The notes under the pieces: generated by a model
What the model saw: only the letters and a program-made list of their open reading frames with translations
Told to the model about the DNA's origin: nothing
The model's database searches: none
Source: Candidatus Poribacteria bacterium
Lineage (GTDB): Bacteria; Poribacteria; WGA-4E; UBA9662
Direction: 5' to 3'
Length of the DNA: 41,793 bases
NCBI GenBank assembly: GCA_002709695.1
Contig: PAQF01000061.1
Span: 1-41,793, forward strand
Made by a program: the position numbers and the translations under genes
In this document: piece after piece, positions 9,657-17,857 of the stretch
Layout of the letters: the number at the start of each line of letters is the position of its first letter
Numbering within the stretch: position 1 is the first letter of the stretch

Positions 9657-9805
9657 AGCCAAACAATAGATGTCGAATGATAAAACCTGATGATTAGCTA
9701 CAATGATATGAAGGAACCACAAGGGGTAGAAATTACTATTGCTTAGGTCTATTTAAGGTTCAGCCCTAACTTGTTCCTACATTGTAATGTGAGTTGCCTC
9801 TTGGT

Positions 9806-9901
9806 TCAAATGGGTATGGTTTTGATTCTGCTGTTTATGTTAAGTGGTCAGGTAAACGGTTATCAACAGAAAAAGAGTGGGAATTTTCTGGTCACAATTG
9901 A
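9806..9901 (+). pseudogene. Fragment of a formylglycine-generating enzyme (SUMF1/FGE-sulfatase) domain gene
   Basis: One frame reads FDSAVYVKWSGKRLSTEKE and then WEFSGHN before a TGA. This matches the most conserved segment of the FGE-sulfatase family, whose consensus is approximately [22 protein letters not shown]. Nothing convincing of the family's ~250 other residues is present upstream or downstream; a possible NVSC just before (near 9787) may be the remains of the preceding NVSW. FGE converts the active-site Cys of sulfatases to formylglycine, and two such sulfatases are encoded in this window. SUMF1-domain proteins also have other roles, so the original function is not certain. Confidence 0.65.
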
Positions 9902-10009
9902 TAACTGTTGTTTGGGCTGAAAGAATTAGAGTCAATAAGTAGGTAGCAGCAAACCAAATAGATTCAACAACCACCAACGTTTATTCACCGCCTAAGCCCT
10001 TCGTTCTAT

Positions 10010-11053
10010 CTATTCAAAAGTAACTGGCTGTCCGATTTCGGCACTTCGCAGGAGCCCTTCCATCATTTTTTGTACCATGAGTCCATGTTTCAGTGGGGCT
10101 TCGCAGTCGATTCCGTCCAAAATGCAGCTGATGAAATGGTTAGCAATTCGGTCCCAAGACCTCATCCGCTCCGTAGGTTTCAATTGGATGTCTTCTTCTT
10201 TATCATCATCGCAACGGTAGGCCATCAAAGGTTTTAATTTAGCCCCAGCTTCGGTACCAAATAGCTCCATCTGGAACTCGCCCGGTTGGTGAGACGCCCA
10301 GAAACTTTCGATTTGCAAACCGACACCATTATCAAAGGTGATAAATCCGCCTGCATAGTCGTCAGCTTCGAACTGTTGAAAAATTTCTTTTGTGTACTTC
10401 CGATCCCAACCGTAACCTCGGCCGTAGGGGCCGAACTTGGCCCCTGCAGTTCCGATAACGTGTACTGGTTTGGGCGTGCCTAGCACCCACCAAACTGCGT
10501 CTAAGGCATGGACACCCATGTCACGGAAAGCACCACCACCTTTTTTGATGAATCCAAGATTCCAAGCTGGAATGCCGTTGCGGCGTACACTACGGGAGCG
10601 TGCATAGTACAGTTCTCCAAAATAGCCGTCTCGGGCGAGATGACCTAAGTGCCGACAGTCGTTACCAAAACGGGTAGATAACGACATCATATTAACCACA
10701 CCGGCATCAGCAGCAGCTGCTACCATGTCCTCCCCTGCTGTCTCCGAATCAGCCAAAGGTTTGGTAATCATCACATGTTTACCATTTTTGACGACTTCCA
10801 AGCCAATCGGTACATGCCACTGGTTGGGTGTGCCAACAAAGACAGCGTCAATGTCTGGGTCTTGGCACATCTCTTTGTAGTCGGTGTAATATTTGACCGA
10901 GTCCGGCAATTCTTTGGCAAAATCTTCCATCCTCGACTGATCGAGGTCGCAGAGAGCGACCACTTTACCTCGTTTATTGTTGGCTAAGGCCATTCCGTTA
11001 GCGCGACCAATACCCATACCTACAACGGCTACATTGACACAATTTTTCGACAT
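10010..11053 (-). CDS. Gfo/Idh/MocA family NAD(P)-dependent oxidoreductase
   Basis: This 347-residue protein is of normal length for the family. It has an N-terminal Rossmann fold with VAVVGMGIGRANG, the acidic residue after strand 2 (ALCDLD), the ITKPLADS variant of the EKP motif, and the family's GTPNQWHVPIGLEV loop. The C-terminal alpha/beta domain contains GGGAFRDMGVHALDAVWWVLG with the usual Asp and His. Such enzymes oxidise or reduce sugars and sugar derivatives in the cytoplasm; the substrate cannot be read from sequence. The ATG at 11053 has AAGGAG about ten bases upstream. It stands alone on the minus strand, flanked on both sides by decayed or empty DNA. Confidence 0.9.
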   Translation of the reverse strand: MSKNCVNVAVVGMGIGRANGMALANNKRGKVVALCDLDQSRMEDFAKELPDSVKYYTDYKEMCQDPDIDAVFVGTPNQWHVPIGLEVVKNGKHVMITKPLADSETAGEDMVAAAADAGVVNMMSLSTRFGNDCRHLGHLARDGYFGELYYARSRSVRRNGIPAWNLGFIKKGGGAFRDMGVHALDAVWWVLGTPKPVHVIGTAGAKFGPYGRGYGWDRKYTKEIFQQFEADDYAGGFITFDNGVGLQIESFWASHQPGEFQMELFGTEAGAKLKPLMAYRCDDDKEEDIQLKPTERMRSWDRIANHFISCILDGIDCEAPLKHGLMVQKMMEGLLRSAEIGQPVTFE

Positions 11054-11647
11054 AGTAGCTTACTCCTTAATTTGTATTGTTTTTATCCGTATAGGAATTG
11101 CTTGCGTAACCAATGTTGTCCTTATTCAACCAACGAAGTGCAGGAACGAATTAAATCGACTTCACAAGGGATTAGATTATAAAACATGCAAACAATTTGG
11201 TCAATCAAATCCTGATTAGGTATGATCTGTGTCGACCTTAATTGTCAATCAGCATCGGTGTTAGCATGATTGGTTTTTGTGTGAGAGGCACTGCACATCG
11301 TCTATTTTCGATTTCTTTGTGGGGGATTGAAGACACAAATGGTTAGAAGCAAGAATTGGATACCGACAATTGAAATAAGCTTTTGAATGTACGATGATTC
11401 TGAAATAAGTATCATACCACCCCAGAATTATCCAACAGCTATTACTAAATGGGGCAGTATATTCTGCCATCCATCAGGGTGTAGCTTAAGACGAGCTCCT
11501 ACTTTTTACTGTGTACCTGCCTACTTGCTCAAAGTCCCACTATTTTACCCTGAAATTGTAATCGTGATAGAATTTGAAAATGAATTCCTTGAGAATTCAT
11601 ACTAAAGATGCAAAAGGGTTCGATGATCAGCTGTCGCAAGCGGTTTG
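11054..11647. other. Intergenic region with no supported gene
   Basis: About 590 bases lie between two divergent transcription units. The first ~20 bases hold the ribosome binding site of the oxidoreductase on the minus strand. Open frames of about 70 codons occur on both strands, but they overlap one another and show no domain or ribosome binding site. Confidence 0.35.
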
Positions 11648-11824
11648 ATGCAGTTTAAAGGTGTTATGCGTAACTACAGGACTATCCCACGGTTTGTGGA
11701 AATGATAGACCTGTTACACACGCCTAGATTGTGTTACAATCCTGCTGAAAGGCAGGAAAAGGTCCAGCAAATCAGGGCTACTTATTTGAACTGGTATAGG
11801 AACTATCTTGAAGTTAGTAATTAG
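11648..11824 (+). CDS. Small orphan ORF (58 aa), possibly the end of a lost gene
   Basis: The frame MQFKGVMRNYRTIPRF... to YLNWYRNYLEVSN has a protein-like composition: charged and amphipathic, with a helix-prone NPAERQEKVQQIRATYLNWY segment. It lies about 100 bases before the PhyH gene on the same strand. There is no clear ribosome binding site, and an in-frame stop sits just upstream near 11621. The stretch may be the C-terminal remnant of a larger enzyme rather than a functional small gene. I do not recognise the family. Confidence 0.35.
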   Translation: MQFKGVMRNYRTIPRFVEMIDLLHTPRLCYNPAERQEKVQQIRATYLNWYRNYLEVSN

Positions 11825-11930
11825 ATTTTCAGCTTACGCTCAGAATGGCAGTCAAAATGGATCAAGCAAATAGATTAATTTGTCATATTGAGCACAGTGA
11901 AGGATCTCTAAGTATATCACAGGAGGGTGT

Positions 11931-12809
11931 ATGAGTTACACTGTGTTAAGTAATGAGCAAGTCGAACAATTTTTGGACCAAGGCTATGTGAAAATCGACA
12001 ATTGTTTTAAAAAAGCCGATATTCAAGACTGGATTGATCTTGCCTTTAAAAGATTGGGCTATCAGCCAGACGACGCTACAACTTGGATCGAAAGCAAAGT
12101 GCATCTTCCTTCTATCAACCATATAGACGTTGCTGATTTTTCTCCTAAAGCTTGGGGGGCAATTTGTGACCTGATGGGCGGAATGGATCGCATCAAAACC
12201 CCAGTTCAGTGGCGTGACGGCTTTATCATGAACTTTAACTTAGGTGCCGATCAACCATGGCAATCTCCTTCACCGAAAGTTGGTGGCTGGCACAAGGATG
12301 GAGACTGGTTTCGGCACTATCTGGATAGCCCAGAGCAGGGATTACTGACTGTCGTTCTTTGGGATGATATTCAACCTCGTAGCGGAGGAACATTTCTGGC
12401 TACTGACTCAATTCGTCCCATTGCACGGTATCTGGTTGAGCATCCACAGGGACTAACACCGACAGAGGCGAAATTTGGAAAATTGATCGATCAATGTCAG
12501 GATTTTCTGGAAGTTACAGGAGAGGCTGGTGACGTCTTTCTACTGCACCCTTATATGTTACATGCCGCTTCCCAAAACCCGTCCGGAGTCGTGCGTATTA
12601 TTACCAATCCGGCGGTCTCTTTCAAGGAACCAATGAACTTCAACCGTTCCAACCCAGACGATTATTGCCTTGTAGAACGCACCGTTTTGCGGGCATTATC
12701 GGTCGATCAACTGGATTTTAAGATCACACAGGGACGAGAATTGATCACTCCCGAGCGGGTTCATCGTCAGCGAAAAATGATGGAAGAACAGATGGCTCGG
12801 TTGGAATAG
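11931..12809 (+). CDS. Phytanoyl-CoA dioxygenase (PhyH) family Fe(II)/2-oxoglutarate oxygenase
   Basis: This 292-residue cytoplasmic protein opens with LSNEQVEQFLDQGYVKIDNCF, a standard PhyH start. The iron-binding triad can be placed as H121 and D123 in GGWHKDGDWF and H211 in HPYMLHAASQNPSG, with an Arg about ten residues later (VVRIITNP) for 2-oxoglutarate. The strand PRSGGTFLATDSI matches the family's 'GgT.v.pgSH' segment. Members hydroxylate varied small molecules and lipids; the substrate here is unknown. The ATG is well set by AGGAGG seven bases upstream. The mapped triad makes an active enzyme likely. It is the first gene of a plus-strand series that includes two more PhyH genes. Confidence 0.92.
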   Translation: MSYTVLSNEQVEQFLDQGYVKIDNCFKKADIQDWIDLAFKRLGYQPDDATTWIESKVHLPSINHIDVADFSPKAWGAICDLMGGMDRIKTPVQWRDGFIMNFNLGADQPWQSPSPKVGGWHKDGDWFRHYLDSPEQGLLTVVLWDDIQPRSGGTFLATDSIRPIARYLVEHPQGLTPTEAKFGKLIDQCQDFLEVTGEAGDVFLLHPYMLHAASQNPSGVVRIITNPAVSFKEPMNFNRSNPDDYCLVERTVLRALSVDQLDFKITQGRELITPERVHRQRKMMEEQMARLE

Positions 12810-13247
12810 AGGTGCACCCAATAACTTACAAGCTAACTCCAACTTTCTTTGTCTTTATTGATTATTATTGCATCAAATTTTGAAACAGCTGGTACCTGAT
12901 AACTCGGTGATATGTTGTTTAACCTAAGCCTCGTTCATCGATAGGACGACAGAGGTTTTTGTCTGTAATTGATCCTTAAAGGTCCATTAGTATGTTCGGT
13001 GTATCCATCTATTAAGATATTGAGTTTGCGTTTGCACTAATCCTTGAAAACCAGAGATTTCGAGACTGGGTTAGACTTGTAACCTTCTACGACTCAATAG
13101 CTGTAGAAATTCTATTATTGGTATCCAAGTGAATTAATTGCTATGTTCTCTATGTTGGTTGTTTAACCTTTTTTGAATAGACGGTATAGAATCACTACTT
13201 TGTGCTACAATAGACCAACTTTCTTAAAATAGAACATGCAGTTTTTG
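12810..13247. other. Intergenic region, probable promoter area for the LamG gene
   Basis: This 438-base AT-rich stretch has no open frame of note. It ends in the inverted repeat immediately ahead of the LamG gene. Several TATAAT-like strings occur (for instance TACAAT near 13206), but none has a well-placed -35 element that I would assign with confidence. Confidence 0.3.
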
Positions 13248-13273
13248 GAAAGCACAGATCGATTTGTGCTTTC
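13248..13273. repeat. Perfect 9-bp inverted repeat upstream of the LamG gene
   Basis: GAAAGCACA at 13248-13256 and its exact reverse complement TGTGCTTTC at 13265-13273 flank an 8-base spacer, GATCGATT. It lies 28 bases before the preferred start codon at 13302, so it could be an operator for a dimeric repressor, or an RNA hairpin in the leader that affects translation or transcription. The symmetry is seen directly; the role is inference. No T-run follows, so it is not a typical intrinsic terminator. Confidence 0.6.
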
Positions 13274-13301
13274 TATTTAGATAATGAAATTAGAGGATTC
13301 G

Positions 13302-14063
13302 ATGTTTTTGGATTTTAAGTTTTTTACATGGTTGAAATATACTGTTTTTTTGCTGATTTTTTCCCTTTTGCTAATTGTTCAGGCAAGCGGAAAACTTAGC
13401 TTGGAAGACAATATTGGTATTTGGCATTTGGACGAAGGCAAAGGCAATGTGGCAAAAGATACATCATCCAATAAACATGAAGGGGAGATCAAAGGAGCCA
13501 AATGGGTCAAGGGGAAATTCGGTCAAGCACTGGAATTCAAAAAGGGAGATACTGTTATTATCCCTTTGGGTAAAGGGGCGGTACGAGATAAAATGAGCGT
13601 CATTATGTGGATCCAGTTTACTGACGTGAGTGCCCAACAAAATTACTTCTCTGTCTGGGATCAAAGCAAAAACCGTCTGGTGCCTTATAAGGATCCAGGA
13701 AATATGCTCCGTTGTTGGAGCAATGAATGGAATGTTGCCAGTGGGGTTTCAGCCAAAAAAGGCCAATGGTATCATATTGCTAATGTCTACGATGGCAAGA
13801 AGGCTAAAATTTACATTGATGGTAAAGAAAAAGCGTCACAAGATGTACCAAAATTCGAGATGAATGATGAGGACCAGACAGCTTGGTTGGCCACAGATCA
13901 AGGCGGTTGGCATTCAGCATGCATCATTGATGAATTTATCTTCTTTAGCCGTGCTGTCACTGCTGATGAGGTTAGTGAGATCTTCAGTAAAGGAATCGAT
14001 GTTGGCACAAAAGTAGATAGAGTTTCAAAACTACCGACCATCTGGGCAGATCTAAAAAAATAA
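13302..14063 (+). CDS. Secreted LamG / concanavalin A-like domain protein
   Basis: The protein has about 253 residues. A hydrophobic leader (FTWLKYTVFLLIFSLLLIVQ) is followed by a single LamG-like domain: IGIWHLDEGKGNVAKDTSSN, GKFGQALEFKKGDTVIIPL, SVIMWIQFTD, WYHIANVYDGKKAKIYIDGK, and CIIDEFIFFSRAVTADEVSE at the end. This is the standard beta-jelly-roll order of the LamG_3-type family and covers nearly the whole mature protein, with a short tail. It probably binds carbohydrate or surface polymers outside the cell. The frame opens at 13284, but AGAGGA lies four bases before the ATG at 13302, which is preferred. Proteins of this type are abundant in Poribacteria (from memory). Confidence 0.88.
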   Translation: MFLDFKFFTWLKYTVFLLIFSLLLIVQASGKLSLEDNIGIWHLDEGKGNVAKDTSSNKHEGEIKGAKWVKGKFGQALEFKKGDTVIIPLGKGAVRDKMSVIMWIQFTDVSAQQNYFSVWDQSKNRLVPYKDPGNMLRCWSNEWNVASGVSAKKGQWYHIANVYDGKKAKIYIDGKEKASQDVPKFEMNDEDQTAWLATDQGGWHSACIIDEFIFFSRAVTADEVSEIFSKGIDVGTKVDRVSKLPTIWADLKK

Positions 14064-14199
14064 TTGCCAAGGCTCATTGGGTAGCTTATTGGTCTGTCAT
14101 AATATTGGTACCAGTTGAGGGCGTGTGTCGGCTCATGATGGATTACAAGATGCTACTTTGAGGGCACTCAGGTGTGGAATAATTACTGACGTGGACATA

Positions 14200-15036
14200 A
14201 TGTCGATTGTACCCGCTAGACGCAAACAATTGCAAGTCGAGGGCTATTGTATCCTGAAGGGTGTAGTTAACGATGATCTCCTCAATCGAACACAGGCCTG
14301 TGTGAATAATGCCATTGCTGCCCAGTTGCCTTTACAACCGAAGAAAAATCAGTCACCTGGCCTAATGCTTGCGGCAGAGCACTATCCAGAACTCTCTGGC
14401 ATAATAGGTAACCCGGTTGTTTGGCAAGCATTAGGCCAAATGGGGCTGAGCGGAAGTGCTTTTTGGAAAGCGGTTGTAATTAGCAAGCCACCAGCCGGTC
14501 CCCGTTTGTATTGGCATCAGGATTGTCTGATGTGGGACGACCCGAGATCCTATAGTCAGATTTCGCCCATGATTTTCTTGATGTATTACATGGAGGATAC
14601 GACTCGTAAAAATGGATGTTTACGGGTATTGCCTGGGACCCACCGAAAACGGCATATACTGCACCAAATGGGCGAAGCACATACCCCTGAGATTAACGAT
14701 ATGGAAAACCCGGATGATCCACGATTCCTGAATTACGCGGGTGAAAAGGATGTACCGATGTTTGCGGGAGATGTTGTCATTGGAGATGCCCGCATGTTCC
14801 ATGCTACGCACGAGAACCGGTCTGATGAACGCCGCACAGTTATTACTGTCTGGTATCATCCCTTGTTTGACGGTCTTCATCCAAGTACACAAAGCTGGAT
14901 TCACAAGCAGTTTAATGAAAGGCATGGACACTGGCCGGAGTCAGCACTGGCGGAAATTTCGGCAGTAATCCCTCGTTATGATGGAGATGTCTCACCGATG
15001 AAGTATAATCGTTTCCCAAATGAACGCTTAACCTAG
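14200..15036 (+). CDS. PhyH family Fe(II)/2-oxoglutarate dioxygenase
   Basis: Numbered from the ATG at 14200, the iron ligands are H106 and D108 in LYWHQDCLMWDD and H201 in MFHATHENRSDERR, whose arginines supply the 2-oxoglutarate contact. The family's central segment is present as NGCLRVLPGTHRKRH. The N-terminus MSIVPARRKQLQVEGYCILK fits the usual 'QL..EGY.iL.g' opening, so 14200 is preferred over the upstream GTG at 14125, which does have a nearby GAGG. Either start leaves the domain complete. It shows only general resemblance to the neighbouring PhyH proteins, so substrates may differ. It follows the LamG gene on the same strand. Confidence 0.88.
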   Translation: MSIVPARRKQLQVEGYCILKGVVNDDLLNRTQACVNNAIAAQLPLQPKKNQSPGLMLAAEHYPELSGIIGNPVVWQALGQMGLSGSAFWKAVVISKPPAGPRLYWHQDCLMWDDPRSYSQISPMIFLMYYMEDTTRKNGCLRVLPGTHRKRHILHQMGEAHTPEINDMENPDDPRFLNYAGEKDVPMFAGDVVIGDARMFHATHENRSDERRTVITVWYHPLFDGLHPSTQSWIHKQFNERHGHWPESALAEISAVIPRYDGDVSPMKYNRFPNERLT

Positions 15037-15162
15037 AGTAGAGGGAGCCATGTGATGATGATGTTGAGGACATTTTTGTTGCTGGATTTGTGGGACTGAT
15101 TAAAACCAGTTCTTTCAGCAATGAACTTTTAGAAGAAGTTAATAGAGATTTTGAGGAGTAAA

Positions 15163-16053
15163 ATGGCTAGTCGAGCGAGGGAAATGCGAATCGTCGAGAC
15201 GTTTGTTGATTGCAATGATGTCCTCGGAGATCAAGTACAGTTAAGATCCCGCGCTGCCGAAAATGGTTATCTGTACTTCCCTCGTTTGCTCCCTGTGGAA
15301 GATGTATTAACAGTGCGCCACGAGATTTTGCAGGTCGCGGACTGCCATGGTCTTCTTAGAGAGGGCATTGATATAGATAAAGGCATTCGCAAAGAGGGTG
15401 TGTATATCGATTTGGAGTACGATAAACCGACCCCGCCTGAACTGAAACGGTTTTACAATGATATACTGAGTTTACACAGTTTCAACGCCTTTCCCCATCA
15501 TGCGATAGTTATGGATTTGCTCGAATTACTCCTTGCAGAATCTACTTTTGTACATCCTCGCCATATCTGCCATGTCCTCTTTCCAGGTCGATTTGACCAT
15601 ACAACAGAGCCACATCAGGATTTTCATCCAGTGCGTGGTACCAGGGATACTTGGACCGTTTGGGTCCCGTTGGGCAACATCGAATCTGACCTCGGTGGAG
15701 TGGCCATCGCCCGCGGCTCCAACCAGCTTGGTTATCTTGACAACGAGTTCGTTACCTCCGGGCAATTGCTGGATGACAAAACCGTGTGGCACTGGAATCC
15801 CTTTAGTTGTGGGGATGTGCTTATGTTTCATAGCTTGACGATCCATCAGGGGCGTGACAATGTGACTGATGATACCATTCGTCTTTCCACCAGTGCCCGT
15901 TATCAAGCTATCAGTGAACCAGTAGATGCAGCCGCGCTGACACCTCACTGGGGATGGGCCGATTGGGAGGAGCTCTACGCCGATTGGGAGCGGGACGATC
16001 CGCTCAAATACTACTGGCGGTCGCTTGATCTCAACACACAGACATACCGATAA
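15163..16053 (+). CDS. PhyH family Fe(II)/2-oxoglutarate dioxygenase
   Basis: This 296-residue enzyme has the triad H151 and D153 in EPHQDFHPVRG and H228 in SLTIHQGRDNVTDDT, followed by IRLSTSARYQ with the expected Arg. The segment VPLGNIESDLGGVAIARGS is the family's pre-distal-His strand pair. The C-terminal part is rich in Trp (PHWGWADWEELYADWERDD), an acidic aromatic tail seen in one PhyH subgroup. The start is fixed by GAGGAG about five bases before the ATG at 15163. The gene begins 127 bases after the preceding PhyH gene and probably belongs to the same unit. Confidence 0.9.
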   Translation: MASRAREMRIVETFVDCNDVLGDQVQLRSRAAENGYLYFPRLLPVEDVLTVRHEILQVADCHGLLREGIDIDKGIRKEGVYIDLEYDKPTPPELKRFYNDILSLHSFNAFPHHAIVMDLLELLLAESTFVHPRHICHVLFPGRFDHTTEPHQDFHPVRGTRDTWTVWVPLGNIESDLGGVAIARGSNQLGYLDNEFVTSGQLLDDKTVWHWNPFSCGDVLMFHSLTIHQGRDNVTDDTIRLSTSARYQAISEPVDAAALTPHWGWADWEELYADWERDDPLKYYWRSLDLNTQTYR

Positions 16054-16463
16054 GAGTATACTGAAAGAGCGTGACTGTATGCGCAAAAGCTTGTTAGCTC
16101 CACACCTTCATGCGTTTTGAAAATGCTCGGATGTAAATCAGAACCAAACAAAAGGGAAAGTTCTATTTTGTACAAATTTAATTTTAATATTTTGGGGTAA
16201 TTCGATCTACCATGGTTGAATTACACCCCCCGACTTTTAGGTGCTAATTTACCAGTTCAAAACGACTGGAACCGCCGGTTACCTCGGTTTTCGGAGGCAG
16301 ATCTCGCATTTAGTCAATACCCTTCGTCAAAGATTTGGACCGTCTTAGAAGGAAAACTATCATTTTCAAAACTAAACATATTCCATAATTGGGGTTTGGC
16401 AATGTTTGTTTTTAGTTATAATTTGGAGAGTATCAGTTAAAACCTAATCAATACAAAATAACT
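16054..16463. other. Intergenic region with no supported gene
   Basis: This 410-base stretch contains a 74-codon frame starting with TTG at 16216 (LNYTPRLLGANLPVQNDW...). It lacks a ribosome binding site and a recognisable domain, though its composition is fairly protein-like. It could be a remnant. No structural RNA element was recognised. Confidence 0.35.
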
Positions 16464-17756
16464 ATGAAAGCCGAAAACTGTTTTTTTGAATTAGTCCCAA
16501 AAGTGGTACCAGCGGATAGGGAAACTATGATCGAAATTCGATCACTTTTCGATCATGTCCATTTTACTTCCGAACGGCAATATGAGGTTACCTACTATCC
16601 AGTAGAAGAAATTTCGCACCAAAGTAGTTGGCCGGAGCAACATAGGAAAAGGCTAAAAGTAGTAGATGGTATCTTGCGGATGTCACAATACTTTGAAGGT
16701 GAACAAGAGCATGTGTTGTCTGTAGAAGAGATTTGGGGGAAAAACCGAAGGTCAGTGGGTGAATTTCGGCTCTACTCAGCTCAGCCTGATCTATTCGGCC
16801 GAAAGCCTTACAAGGGTGATATACATATGCATAGTCATCGGTCCGATGGGAGAGAATCACCTGGATATGTAGCAGGATGTTGTCGACGAATCGGGCTTGA
16901 CTTTATGGCTCTGACTGATCATCGGAAATACAAACCTTCTTTGGAGGCACAGCAAGCCTACGCTGGGATTTCGACAGATCTGCGTATTTACCCCGGTGAA
17001 GAGGTACATCCTCCCAACAATCCGGCCCACATAATTAATTTTGGTGGTAGTTTCAGTGTCAACGACCTGTTTGAAGATAAAGATAGATACCAAGCTGAAG
17101 TCGATCAAATCGATCAGCAACTCGGCCCTCTTCCCGCTGGGGTAAATCGTTATCAGTATGCCTCTTGTTGTTGGTCTTTTGACAAAATCCGACAAGGTGG
17201 AGGGTTAGGTGTTTTTTGCCATCCTTATTGGTTTACTGGGAACCGTTATTCACCATCTGGTGCGTTAACTTCCCATTTGCTGGAGACACAGCCGTTTGAT
17301 GCTTATGAACTACTGAGTGGTTACGATCGCCAAGAGGTCGATTCTAATACTTTGCAGGTGGCACGTTACTACGAGGAACGTGCTAAGGGGAATGAGATGC
17401 CAATTGTTGGTGTGAGTGACGCACACGGTTGCGAAACTGGATCACTATTTGGCTGGTATTATACGATCGTTTTTTCGACTACCTTGGAACACTCAAACCT
17501 GATAACCAGTATTAAGGACCTTTTTTCAGTTGCAGTTGAGTCTATCCCCGGTGAATCTGCCCGGGTTTATGGTCCCTTTCGTCTTGTTAAGTACGCGCTT
17601 TTCCTCTTGCGTGAAATACTACCGCAACAGGATACGCTCTGTCTAGAAGAGGGGCGTCTGATGCTGGCACATGTGGCTGGAGATTCCTCTGCGGCAAAAC
17701 TTCTCGGGAATTTATCCGGACGGACCGCAGAACGATTGGCAAACCTCTGGGCATAA
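16464..17756 (+). CDS. CehA/McbA-type PHP-domain metal-dependent hydrolase
   Basis: The protein has 430 residues. An N-terminal ~110-residue beta-rich domain precedes a PHP domain whose metal ligands are visible: H121, H123 and D128 in GDIHMHSHRSDG, D152-H153 in FMALTDHRKYK, the glutamates of YPGEEVHPP, the His of GVFCHPYWFTG, and DAH in IVGVSDAHG. This set matches PHP phosphoesterases/hydrolases, and the leading beta-sandwich is typical of CehA-like proteins. It probably hydrolyses a phosphoester or related bond; the substrate is unknown. No signal peptide is seen. The ribosome binding site is weak. It sits between PhyH and sulfatase genes on the same strand. Confidence 0.85.
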   Translation: MKAENCFFELVPKVVPADRETMIEIRSLFDHVHFTSERQYEVTYYPVEEISHQSSWPEQHRKRLKVVDGILRMSQYFEGEQEHVLSVEEIWGKNRRSVGEFRLYSAQPDLFGRKPYKGDIHMHSHRSDGRESPGYVAGCCRRIGLDFMALTDHRKYKPSLEAQQAYAGISTDLRIYPGEEVHPPNNPAHIINFGGSFSVNDLFEDKDRYQAEVDQIDQQLGPLPAGVNRYQYASCCWSFDKIRQGGGLGVFCHPYWFTGNRYSPSGALTSHLLETQPFDAYELLSGYDRQEVDSNTLQVARYYEERAKGNEMPIVGVSDAHGCETGSLFGWYYTIVFSTTLEHSNLITSIKDLFSVAVESIPGESARVYGPFRLVKYALFLLREILPQQDTLCLEEGRLMLAHVAGDSSAAKLLGNLSGRTAERLANLWA

Positions 17757-17857
17757 TCGGAATAAAATGTGTCAATAAATGACTGAGATTGCTTTCTTGA
17801 AACTGTGGTTGAATAGTTGTAGATCTCAAGTGGTCAAATTTACCTTGGTGAGTAGCT

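Noticed and set aside
15526-16086. 186-codon minus-strand frame, the longest antisense frame in the window.
   Set aside because: Lies fully opposite the well-supported PhyH gene at 15163-16053 and shows no domain.
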